Positions 56,372-64,000 of a stretch of DNA of 64,000 nt are shown here, in pieces (the stretch's first letter is position 1; each line of letters opens with the position of its first letter). The DNA is taken from NCBI GenBank assembly GCA_016188825.1, contig JACPHA010000010.1, positions 49,875-113,874 on the forward strand, written 5' to 3'. The translations under genes were made by a program, and so were the position numbers. This DNA is from Candidatus Pacearchaeota archaeon. Lineage in GTDB: Archaea > Nanobdellota > Nanobdellia > Pacearchaeales > GW2011-AR1. Below the pieces are notes generated by a model that searched no databases, had not been told where the DNA came from, and saw nothing but the letters and a program-made list of their open reading frames with translations.

Positions 56372-57546
56372 TAGACTAGCCCGAATAAGAATAAAGGAAT
56401 CTTGTTATCTGAAGTAGACAGGCCATCCGAGGCGATATAATCCGGCTTTTGATGTCTTGTTTTATTTATTCCCCCTACTTCTATTGTGACTCCTTTAAAT
56501 CTAAAATCTGGAGTTTTTTCTCCCCTTTCTCCTTTTAGATAGCATAAATTCCTTAGATGATTTACAAAAAATTCTTCTCTTATTGAACCCTTGTTTATCT
56601 CTACCCCCTGTTTCAAGAAAAATTTTCTAAGAGGGATAGTTAAATATATTTTAGGCTCTTTTATAACATCAATGCCTACTTTTCTGCATGGAAATATGAC
56701 TATAATTATGCCCGCGTTTTCTAAATCTTTTATAAGTCTTACAGCCAAGGTTTTTGATGTTTCTAATTCTCTTGAAATAGAAGAATAATTAACTTCAAAT
56801 GGGGAAGATTTAGACAGGATATATAGCAGTTTATAGATGTCTGTTTCATACTTGGCATTTATGTTTCTTAACGCAGAAAGGTCTTGCAAAATTACTTTTC
56901 TTAAAGAATTTTCTAAAGCTTCAATAAATCCATTTTTCGGATATAACACTCCCCCATATTCCATGTATTCTTCAAAGTGCTCATATAAGCCAAGATATTT
57001 TTTAGTTAGTGAGGTTTTGTTTTTTGTTATCTCATTAAATGAAATTTCAGGTAGGTTATATTCTTTTCTAATATTCAAAAATTCTCTAAAAGAAACAGGC
57101 ATTAATTCTTTTAATACAACCCTTCTTGAAAGATCTGCCCCCGTTTTAGTAATATCCAAAGCGGAAGAACCCGAGAAGATTATTCTAACATGGTGTTCGT
57201 CATACAAAGTTTTAACTTCAACGTCCCAGTCTACTTTTTTATGTATTTCGTCAATAAATATGTTTCTATATCCTCTTTTTATCAATTCTTTAACTATTTC
57301 ATATATAGAAAATTGTTTAATTAATGTTGAATCTACAGAAAAATAAACGCTGTCTTTTGTTTCTCTGGCTAATTGCAGCATTAAAACTGTTTTTCCTATT
57401 CCCCTTATGCCCCTTATGCCTATGAAATATTCCTTGTCTATCGGCTTAATTTGCTTGAATAAATACCTTGTTTTCTTGAATTTCTTTGCCCAGCTTATCT
57501 GATTGCTGCTGTTTAGTATTAATTTATCTACAATCGCTTCTTCCAT
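56368..57546 (-). CDS. AAA ATPase with DUF4143-like C-terminus (B)
   Basis: This 392-aa protein has Walker A GIRGIGKTVLML, Walker B NIFIDEIHKKVDW, sensor-like IIFSGSSALDI, a wHTH-like part (SISRELETSKTLAVRLIKDL) and an endonuclease-like end (GVTIEVGGINKTRHQKPDYI). It is related to ATPase A but not close. It is convergent with it and flanked by poly-C repeats. Confidence 0.85.
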   Translation of the reverse strand: MEEAIVDKLILNSSNQISWAKKFKKTRYLFKQIKPIDKEYFIGIRGIRGIGKTVLMLQLARETKDSVYFSVDSTLIKQFSIYEIVKELIKRGYRNIFIDEIHKKVDWDVEVKTLYDEHHVRIIFSGSSALDITKTGADLSRRVVLKELMPVSFREFLNIRKEYNLPEISFNEITKNKTSLTKKYLGLYEHFEEYMEYGGVLYPKNGFIEALENSLRKVILQDLSALRNINAKYETDIYKLLYILSKSSPFEVNYSSISRELETSKTLAVRLIKDLENAGIIIVIFPCRKVGIDVIKEPKIYLTIPLRKFFLKQGVEINKGSIREEFFVNHLRNLCYLKGERGEKTPDFRFKGVTIEVGGINKTRHQKPDYIASDGLSTSDNKIPLFLFGLVY

Positions 57547-57680
57547 CAGTTTATTTGCAATTGGAAGTATATAAACTTTTGTATTCTGTCTTTATAAAAA
57601 GACAGAAAGCATTCATTCCGTATCTGTGATAAGACGAAATGCAAATGTGTATTAACGTGAGTTATACATGTTTTTTGATA

Positions 57681-57716
57681 TTTCGCCCCCCCCCGAAATA
57701 ACAAGAATAACAGAAA
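57681..57716 (+). repeat. Poly-C repeat, copy 2 (9 C)
   Basis: TTTCG, then nine C's (57686-57694), then GAAATAACAAGAATAACAG as in copy 1. It lies between ATPase B and the HEPN/MNT pair. Confidence 0.7.
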
Positions 57717-57726
57717 AGAATAGATT

Positions 57727-58197
57727 TTAAGAGCACAGAGCATAAATATTTTTCAAGAACGTTTTTGCATTTTCTAGGCTCTCTTTAGCTGGCTCTAGAT
57801 TTGCTTGAGCAATTCTTTGATAAGTGAATTCCCCTCTTTTCTTCTTTTCAATTTTAAAAATTCCAAGCAACTTTTCTGCTTTAATAATAACCTCTTCATA
57901 TAATCTTAACAACTCTTTGTCGACAATATTTCTATTAACTAAAATTCTGAACTGCTCATATGTTTTCTTATGCTCTTCAGGAGCTTTGGTTATAACTTGC
58001 TTCATTATCAAATAGGCTTTTGCAGAATAAAATATAGAATAATATGCATGAGAAATTACAGAACTGAAATAGGTTTCTGCTTCTCCAACATTGAATGTTG
58101 TTTGAATCTCTTGATTAAGACTCAATTTCATTATTATTTCTGCAAGTTTTAATTCATTTTCTGCTCTTTCCAAGTAAAGCTTAGAGTTTGAATCCAT
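57727..58197 (-). CDS. HEPN-domain protein, UPF0332-like
   Basis: This 156-aa all-helical protein has the block VISHAYYSIFYSAKAYLIMK, typical of the UPF0332/HEPN family that pairs with MNT enzymes. It is a different HEPN branch from those at 14492 and 29842. It overlaps the MNT gene end by 17 nt. Confidence 0.8.
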   Translation of the reverse strand: MDSNSKLYLERAENELKLAEIIMKLSLNQEIQTTFNVGEAETYFSSVISHAYYSIFYSAKAYLIMKQVITKAPEEHKKTYEQFRILVNRNIVDKELLRLYEEVIIKAEKLLGIFKIEKKKRGEFTYQRIAQANLEPAKESLENAKTFLKNIYALCS

Positions 58198-58801
58198 TTT
58201 TTATTCCTCCTTTTAATAATGAATAAAAGATATGTGAATTGTAAATTGATAAATGTTTTCTTGCAATCTCCTTTCCAACGTTTTCATAATCTACCTTTAG
58301 CATTTCTAAAAATTCGTCTTGGGTTATAACGAGCCCATGAATTTTTAATGTGGTTTTAAGATCCGAAGATTTCAATGCGAATTCAACTATCTTTTTTTTA
58401 TCTTCTTGCTCAATAAAAACTGCAACATCTAAATCAGAGTCTTTTGTTTGTTTTCCTATAGAATATGAACCAAAAACAACAACAGAGAAAAATGAAGTGT
58501 GTCTTTCAACATCTTCTTTTATTCTTTCTATAGCTTTTATTGCAATATTGGGAAGTTTTTTTCTGTTCAAGAAACACATGTAACTAAAAACTAAATCATT
58601 TTCTATGTTCAGGGTATAAAGCAAAGACTTTCCGACTCTTCTTTCTTTTACCAATCCTTCTTCCTTAAACTTTTTCAACGCTAGAGCAATTGCGTTATTG
58701 GAATTCTCATCAGACTTCTCTTTTATCTCTTTAATAGAATATTCTTTAAGGATATTTCTTGTGATCGGCTCAAACATTTTAAGCTGTTTTTCTGTTAACA
58801 T
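58181..58801 (-). CDS. HTH-MNT nucleotidyltransferase (antitoxin)
   Basis: This 206-aa protein starts at ATG 58801 (a TTG at 58813 is upstream). It has an N-terminal wHTH (about 15-65) and an MNT domain with VVFGSYSIGKQTKDSDLDVAV. Three tandem palindromes lie between the start and a TATA-like TATTTATAAATA (58866-58877). With the HEPN gene it forms the third such pair in the window. Confidence 0.85.
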   Translation of the reverse strand: MLTEKQLKMFEPITRNILKEYSIKEIKEKSDENSNNAIALALKKFKEEGLVKERRVGKSLLYTLNIENDLVFSYMCFLNRKKLPNIAIKAIERIKEDVERHTSFFSVVVFGSYSIGKQTKDSDLDVAVFIEQEDKKKIVEFALKSSDLKTTLKIHGLVITQDEFLEMLKVDYENVGKEIARKHLSIYNSHIFYSLLKGGIKNGFKL

Positions 58802-58808
58802 TTTTATT

Positions 58809-58866
58809 ACCAATTTTTAGGTCTATATTAACCAAAAATATGGTTCACATTAACCAATTATTTGGT
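58809..58866. promoter_or_regulatory. Three tandem operators with 22-bp period
   Basis: ACCAATTTTTAGGT (58809-58822), ACCAAAAATATGGT (58831-58844) and ACCAATTATTTGGT (58853-58866) begin exactly 22 bp apart. Each is an ACC(A)...(T)GGT inverted repeat. The array fills the space between TATA box and ATG of the MNT gene. A 22-bp period is about two helical turns, so three dimers could bind on one face. Confidence 0.75.
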
Positions 58867-58900
58867 ATTTATAAATATTTCTATATGGGGCACATTGCGT

Positions 58901-58930
58901 TTCGCCCCCCCCCCCCGATAACATCAAGAA
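58901..58930 (+). repeat. Poly-C repeat, copy 3 (12 C)
   Basis: TTCG, then twelve C's (58905-58916), then GATAACATCAAGAA, a diverged form of the flank of copies 1 and 2. It separates the MNT locus from the next gene. Confidence 0.65.
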
Positions 58931-58970
58931 AAAAGGAAAATTATAAAAACCGAAAAGACGATGATAAGGA

Positions 58971-59234
58971 ATGAAAAAGAGGCCGAAGAACTTTGTTAGA
59001 AGCAGGCTGAACAAGATTGTGATTTACTTCTTGATTTTGATAGGCTTAATAATCTTGATATTGTTCATTGCTTCACTTTCTGGTTTAAGAAAAGAAAATG
59101 TTGGTTTGTCGCCGGAAATTCAAAAAAATTATGAGTGTGATAAACCAATATGCGGTAGACTTAAGGCTTTGTCTCGAGGAGATTTTGATTTTGAAAAATC
59201 CGAAAGATTTAATAATTTTGAGGGAGCTAAGTAG
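58971..59234 (+). CDS. Small membrane protein upstream of the metalloprotease
   Basis: This 87-aa protein has a basic head (MKKRPKNFVRSRLNKIV), a hydrophobic helix (YFLILIGLIILILFIASL) and a short outer domain with two cysteines (YECDKPICGRLKAL). It ends 1 nt before the giant metalloprotease start, so the two are likely partners. No family is recognised. Confidence 0.65.
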   Translation: MKKRPKNFVRSRLNKIVIYFLILIGLIILILFIASLSGLRKENVGLSPEIQKNYECDKPICGRLKALSRGDFDFEKSERFNNFEGAK

Positions 59235-59235
59235 T

Positions 59236-62200
59236 ATGACTTACAATAAAAAAGGTCTGAACAGTGTTATCACTTCTGTGCTGTTAGTTGTAATAGTCAC
59301 AATAGCAGTAGTTGTTTTTTGGACTTATTTTCAAGAAACTTTGATAAAAACAGGCGAAGACGTAAATTCTGGATTAGTCGGGTTTATTAAGAATTTGTTC
59401 GGAGAGCAAGCTGAGTCAACAACTTCGGGGGAGGGGCCTGTTCAAAAAACCCTAGAAGAAGGCGGAGGAGCTCTGACAGGAAGAGAAGAACAATTCCCAG
59501 TTGAGAGTGGGATGATTAGCAATAATTTAGCCTTGGCTGTTAATAAACAAAACAACAAAAATACTTATGTATTTAATGGTATGCTAATGATTGATGATAG
59601 TGGTCAGAGAGTTATACTCGGTAAAACGCCTAGTTCTTTACCAGCATCAAGTAACATGGTTGATGATCCTATTTTGTTTCTTAGAAAAAATGAAGAATTG
59701 AGAGCTAGACAGATAAGAAAACAAGGTTCTCAAGAAGAATCGGGTGTGGTAGCGGCACAACAAAGCGTAAATAGAATTGTTGTATCTGCGCCCGTTGGGA
59801 GCGGAACTTTAGAGCAACAAGCAAAACAACTTTTAGATACCCGTAAGGAAATAATAAATGTTGATACTATAAACTTAGTTAAGAAAATTGAATTTACATA
59901 TGGTTCTTTAAATTATATTTTCTTTCAGCAAACGTATAATAACATTCCCGTATACAAAAGTGGAGTAGGCATGGCTAAAAAGAATGACAAATGGGTTTTA
60001 GTTACAAATAATTATCTTTCCAATATCGATTTAGATGCGACCCCTAAGATTACCAAAGTTGAAGCCGAGCAAAATGCAAGAAATTTATTTAATATAAATC
60101 AAAATAGTAAGTTTTTTAAATCTACAGAATTGATTGTTTATCCTTTGCCTATTGAAGACAAGACATCTTATTTTTTAACATATAAGGTTGAACTTCCAGA
60201 AATTAAGTTAAATGGACAACGTGTCGGTTTAACATTATTCTTTGATCAAAATAATAATTTGATAGACGCTAGAGACAGGTATATCTATGAAAGAGTAAGC
60301 GGAAATGTTAGTGGTATGATATATCCTGAGCATTTACAGCAAGAACAAGCAAACAGACCTTTCCCATATGAATTCTTTATATCTGAATCATGCGCATATG
60401 ACGAGTGTGCATCTGATATAAATGGAAATTTTGATTTTGAGGTTGGCAGTGACAAAGATATAAATAGCCATTTAGCCGGCAGTTTTGTTAATGTCTCTAA
60501 CGCTCAGCAAGAAAGTGCGACTTTTACTACTTCAATACCGCCTTATAGTTTTAATATAAATTGGGCCAATTATGATAATTCATATAAAAAAGAGGAATCT
60601 AATATGTATTATCATGTTAACTTAATTCATGATTTCTTTACAAGGGGAGGAGCATTTGATATCTATGCTTTAAATTATCAGATGCCTGCTACTGTAAATA
60701 TTCCTGATACATGTAATGCTTATTATGATGGGTATAGTATTAATTTTTTTCAGGCAGGCGACGGATGCGAAAGTACCGCTTTGAGCAGCGATGTTATTTA
60801 TCACGAATATACACATGCTGTTGTGGATAATGTTGTAACTATTGACTTTCCTTATTGGGGAGAAACAGGAAATATGAATGAGGCGTATGCCGATTATTAT
60901 GCTTGTACTATAAATGATAACCCTTGTTTGTCTGAGAACTTCTTTTTTGGTCAGTGTTTGAGAAGCTGTGAAAATAGTCACAGATATCCTAATGATTATG
61001 ATGATGAGCCCCATAGCGGATCCGAGATAATTTCTGGAGCTATTTGGGATATAAGAAAAGTTTTAGGTAAGGAGATAGCAGATAGTTATGCAATCATGGC
61101 TCTAAAGTTACAGCCGGAGACTTTTTCAGATTTATTGGAGAACTTTTTGATTGTTGATGATGACAATGGAAATTTGAGTGATGGAACCTCCAATATGGGA
61201 ATAATTTGTGATGCATTTTTTACTAATCATGGCGTAAGCTCTAGTTATTGTTCTGGTCGCACAGAAAGGCCTATTTTTTATATTAATGCCCCAGAGCGCG
61301 GTGAGATAGTTAGTGGAGTAGTTGATTTAGTTGGTACAGCATATCCCTCAAGATACAATATCGATTTATCTGGAGATTTTTATTATGAGATACTTGGAGA
61401 GAGGTTTAATAATCCTGTTGTTGATGACATACTTTATTCTTTCGATACCTTTTTATTAGGTATAGATGGCCGCTATGATTTACAAATAAATGTGGTCGAT
61501 GCTAAAAGCCCATATCCTTCATCTAGTTACCTACATCCGCTTATTATTAACAATATAGAACCGATATCTCCTTTAAATTATGATTCTTATGCGTCAGGGG
61601 ATACTATAGAGATTAGAGCAAATGCTTTATTTGAGAATGCTGTTTCTTTTAGATTATATTATTATCCTCAAACTAATGTTGATGACACCAGAACCGAAGG
61701 TATTATATTGGAAAATAATGGAGTTTATACTGGCAATTCTTTATTGGGTTATTGGACGTTGCCTAATGTCAGCGAAGGCAGTTATTATTTCCTTGTAATA
61801 GAGATTTTTAGAAATGATGGTCAAAAAGTGAGCGACAGTTCTTATGTTTATGTTGATCCTAGACTTAAGAAAGGTTGGCCGGTTAGAGTTCAGGCGGAAA
61901 ATGCAAGTGTACATGGAGAAAATATTTATTATTGGCTTGGTTTTCTTGAGCCAGCAGTAGGTAATGTGGGTGGTGATGAAAATGATGAAATTGTTGTTTA
62001 TTCTGGTGGAGCTCCTCCGAAGGTAAGAATTTATGATATAAATGGAAATTTATTAAATAGCTTTGCTGTTGGAACTACTGAAGTTTATGGTGGTAATCTA
62101 CATCATCCTTTATTGGCGGATCTTGATAATGATGGTTTAGATGAAATTATTGTTTATAATTTTGAAGACTCAGAGTTGTATGCTTTTAATTACGATGGTT

Positions 62201-64000
62201 CTTTATTGTGGAAAGTAAATTTACCTAAAGATTTTAAAGTTACTATGCTGGCTGCAGATTTGGATTTAGACAATAATTTTGAAATTGTGATTAAAGGCAA
62301 TGATGTATGGGATAATGAAAGTTTGGTAATTTTAAGGAATGACGGTAGGTTATTTAGTCAGTGGAACCTTAGAGATTCTCATGCTTCTGGATCCATTGTT
62401 GGTTCTCCCGCAATTGGAAATTTTGATGAGGATCCGCTTTTGGAGATAGTAATTGCCGGCCCATACGGTGATCCTATAACAGGGAAAGGTTTTATTTCTA
62501 TTTATAATATAGATGGCTCTGTATTAAATGGGTGGCCAATTGAATTGCCGAACTATCCTTTATCTTCGCCTGTTGTTGGAGATTTAAACAATGATGGAAG
62601 CTTAGAGGTAGTGATTGGATTGCTACATGGAGGCGGTTTATTTGCTTTTGATAAAGATGGAAATATTCTTCCAGGATGGCCGAGATATGTGGATTATGGT
62701 TTTTGGTCAACTCCTTCTTTATTTGATTTGGACGGAGACAGAGATTTGGAGATAGGTATTAGCTCGTTGGGACGTCCTTTCGAAACTTATATTTTAGATC
62801 ATGAAGGAAATGTTTTGCAAGGATGGCCGAAATATAAAGCATGGAATGATTATTATTCTTCTGAGTTTGGAAGCGTAAATAATGGCGACTTTGGATTGGT
62901 AACTACTGCTGGTAGTAGCATTTACTCCGGAGGTGTTTATGCATGGGATGTAAACGGTAATTTATTGGGTGGCTATCCGTTATATGCTGAAGTTGATGCA
63001 CAAGCGCCTGCTATAATTCAAGATTTAGATAAAGACGGAAATGTTGAAATTATTGCTAGTTCGGATTGGGATTTTGATATTACTAATCAGAAAGATAAAC
63101 TTAGAGGGTCGGTATATGTTTGGAATAGCGAAAGCAATCTTAATGAAAATAAACAAGAATGGCCAAGATTCCATCATGATAAACAATTAAGCGGATGTTA
63201 TAATTGCTCTATAAACATAACAGAGTCATTTTTATTCTGTGGAAACGGTATTGTTGAATCGGGGGAGGAATGTGATGATGGAAATCTAATTAACGGGGAT
63301 GGTTGCTCTTCAAGTTGTAGACCACAATGTTATTTTATAAATGCAAGTTGGAATAGGCAGTTTGCGTTAGAAGGAGAAACTGTGGATTTAATTGCTGAAG
63401 GTAATGAACTATGTATTGGTAAGAGTGTATCCTTTGAAGTGTGGAAGAACCTTTCTTGGGATGAACTGGCTTTAGAGCAACCTGATTTAGCTGTATTCGG
63501 AACTGATAGGTTTGCCAACTCTACTTGGGTAGTTGAGGATAGTGGCAATGAATTCTATTTTATAGCCAAATTAGCTGAGGATTCAACTGTAAATAAACAA
63601 AGTGGGCTTTTGTTTACTAGCTTTCCTATTGATGTTTATGGTTATATTAACACACGGCAAGCAATTGTAAATGAGCAGAATAACATAGAAGCAACAATAT
63701 CCAATGAGGGTTTTCAAACAGCGACTAATGTAAATGCTAAATTTTATACTCTTGATAGAGAGTGGAATGGAACTGATTATGTAGAAACTAACTTGCAATT
63801 AATTGATGAAGTGCTTATTGGAAGTTTAGCTTCCAATACGCGGAAAGACATTAATTTTACATGGACACCAACTGAAAGAGGTTATCAAAATGTTAAATTA
63901 GTCTTAGATGCTCCTGGAGATGGAAATCTAGAGAATAATGTTTATAATACAAATATAAATGTTGTTGTAAATGCTCCTGATGTTTATGGTTATATTAACA
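59236..64000 (+). CDS. Giant pilin-leader metalloprotease with integrin-like repeats (partial)
   Basis: The frame is open from ATG 59236 to the window edge (1588 codons). It starts MTYNKKGLNSVITSVLLVVI, like a class III pilin signal. A propeptide-like region is followed by HEYTHAVV (about 523-530) and NEAYADYYA, the HExxH and Glu of thermolysin-type (gluzincin) peptidases. Around residues 950-1290 come six or so FG-GAP/integrin-like repeats (LADLDNDGLDEI; GDLNNDGSLEVVIG; QDLDKDGNVEII), then a DUF4215-like CGNGIVESGEECDDGN and CARDB-like Ig domains. It is probably a secreted or surface-attached protease. Confidence 0.9.
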   Translation, partial: MTYNKKGLNSVITSVLLVVIVTIAVVVFWTYFQETLIKTGEDVNSGLVGFIKNLFGEQAESTTSGEGPVQKTLEEGGGALTGREEQFPVESGMISNNLALAVNKQNNKNTYVFNGMLMIDDSGQRVILGKTPSSLPASSNMVDDPILFLRKNEELRARQIRKQGSQEESGVVAAQQSVNRIVVSAPVGSGTLEQQAKQLLDTRKEIINVDTINLVKKIEFTYGSLNYIFFQQTYNNIPVYKSGVGMAKKNDKWVLVTNNYLSNIDLDATPKITKVEAEQNARNLFNINQNSKFFKSTELIVYPLPIEDKTSYFLTYKVELPEIKLNGQRVGLTLFFDQNNNLIDARDRYIYERVSGNVSGMIYPEHLQQEQANRPFPYEFFISESCAYDECASDINGNFDFEVGSDKDINSHLAGSFVNVSNAQQESATFTTSIPPYSFNINWANYDNSYKKEESNMYYHVNLIHDFFTRGGAFDIYALNYQMPATVNIPDTCNAYYDGYSINFFQAGDGCESTALSSDVIYHEYTHAVVDNVVTIDFPYWGETGNMNEAYADYYACTINDNPCLSENFFFGQCLRSCENSHRYPNDYDDEPHSGSEIISGAIWDIRKVLGKEIADSYAIMALKLQPETFSDLLENFLIVDDDNGNLSDGTSNMGIICDAFFTNHGVSSSYCSGRTERPIFYINAPERGEIVSGVVDLVGTAYPSRYNIDLSGDFYYEILGERFNNPVVDDILYSFDTFLLGIDGRYDLQINVVDAKSPYPSSSYLHPLIINNIEPISPLNYDSYASGDTIEIRANALFENAVSFRLYYYPQTNVDDTRTEGIILENNGVYTGNSLLGYWTLPNVSEGSYYFLVIEIFRNDGQKVSDSSYVYVDPRLKKGWPVRVQAENASVHGENIYYWLGFLEPAVGNVGGDENDEIVVYSGGAPPKVRIYDINGNLLNSFAVGTTEVYGGNLHHPLLADLDNDGLDEIIVYNFEDSELYAFNYDGSLLWKVNLPKDFKVTMLAADLDLDNNFEIVIKGNDVWDNESLVILRNDGRLFSQWNLRDSHASGSIVGSPAIGNFDEDPLLEIVIAGPYGDPITGKGFISIYNIDGSVLNGWPIELPNYPLSSPVVGDLNNDGSLEVVIGLLHGGGLFAFDKDGNILPGWPRYVDYGFWSTPSLFDLDGDRDLEIGISSLGRPFETYILDHEGNVLQGWPKYKAWNDYYSSEFGSVNNGDFGLVTTAGSSIYSGGVYAWDVNGNLLGGYPLYAEVDAQAPAIIQDLDKDGNVEIIASSDWDFDITNQKDKLRGSVYVWNSESNLNENKQEWPRFHHDKQLSGCYNCSINITESFLFCGNGIVESGEECDDGNLINGDGCSSSCRPQCYFINASWNRQFALEGETVDLIAEGNELCIGKSVSFEVWKNLSWDELALEQPDLAVFGTDRFANSTWVVEDSGNEFYFIAKLAEDSTVNKQSGLLFTSFPIDVYGYINTRQAIVNEQNNIEATISNEGFQTATNVNAKFYTLDREWNGTDYVETNLQLIDEVLIGSLASNTRKDINFTWTPTERGYQNVKLVLDAPGDGNLENNVYNTNINVVVNAPDVYGYIN

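Noticed and set aside
56222..58930. CRISPR array made of the poly-C repeats
   Set aside because: Only three copies, spaced by whole genes over 1.2 kb; no regular spacers or cas genes in the window.

Overview
The window reads as a stretch of chromosome from an AT-rich archaeon, most likely a DPANN lineage of the Woesearchaeota/Pacearchaeota kind. The evidence is archaeal ribosomal proteins (eL43, eL18, uL13, uS9), SecE of the Sec61-gamma type, archaeal-style TrpRS and IleRS, a TrmB-family regulator, a tRNA-Leu with an intron in the anticodon loop, TATA boxes about 25 nt upstream of start codons (leaderless transcripts), short genes, many toxin-antitoxin modules and very large secreted proteins. 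The lineage call is inference; no search was run.

Layout. 1-2.5 kb: a PRTase-like fragment, secE, tRNA-Pro, eL43 that has lost most zinc cysteines, a nucleotidyltransferase fused to a DNA-binding domain, and a CDGSH pseudogene. 2.5-12.2 kb: an exported-protein operon ending in a SleB-like cell-wall hydrolase, trpS, a membrane receptor with a degenerate class III cyclase domain, a frameshifted deoxyribosyltransferase-like gene, and WNLI-type secreted proteins. 12.2-19.9 kb: PIN toxin pairs, NAD kinase, an MNT/HEPN pair, a GH57/GT4 polysaccharide pair and DedA. 19.9-24 kb: an extracytoplasmic redox cluster (DoxX, cupredoxin-like, zinc-finger membrane protein, DsbA-like, CAVC membrane protein, TrmB regulator). 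24.6-30.8 kb: ileS, VapBC, small membrane and zinc-ribbon proteins, pterin dehydratase, MNT/HEPN. 30.8-46.9 kb: a duplicated two-gene surface-protein unit (1410 aa + 273 aa and about 1961 aa + 275 aa) and a membrane subtilase. 47-48.6 kb: decayed PIN and RelE toxin loci, and tRNA-Leu with a direct repeat of its 3' end. 49-53.2 kb: XerA-type recombinase, a bacterial sigma-70-like protein, then uS9 - acyl carrier protein - uL13 - eL18. 53.3-59 kb: 2-hydroxyacid dehydrogenase, two DUF4143-type ATPases and a third MNT/HEPN pair, with poly-C repeats between modules. 59.2 kb to the end: an incomplete giant pilin-leader metalloprotease with integrin-like repeats.

Most unusual items. (1) A protein with convincing sigma-70 regions 2 and 4 in an archaeal context, with a possible pseudoknot in its leader. 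(2) A family of tandem hairpins with related stems; at several loci the two loops are complementary. One copy is a 102-bp element repeated 101/102 in inverted orientation around the surface-protein region. (3) An acyl carrier protein inside the ribosomal operon. (4) Poly-C repeats with tracts of 6, 9 and 12 C that bracket an ATPase and a toxin-like module. (5) Self-contained operator palindromes at every MNT-type locus. (6) Many single-lesion genes (in-frame stops or 1-nt shifts), which are either real decay or assembly error.
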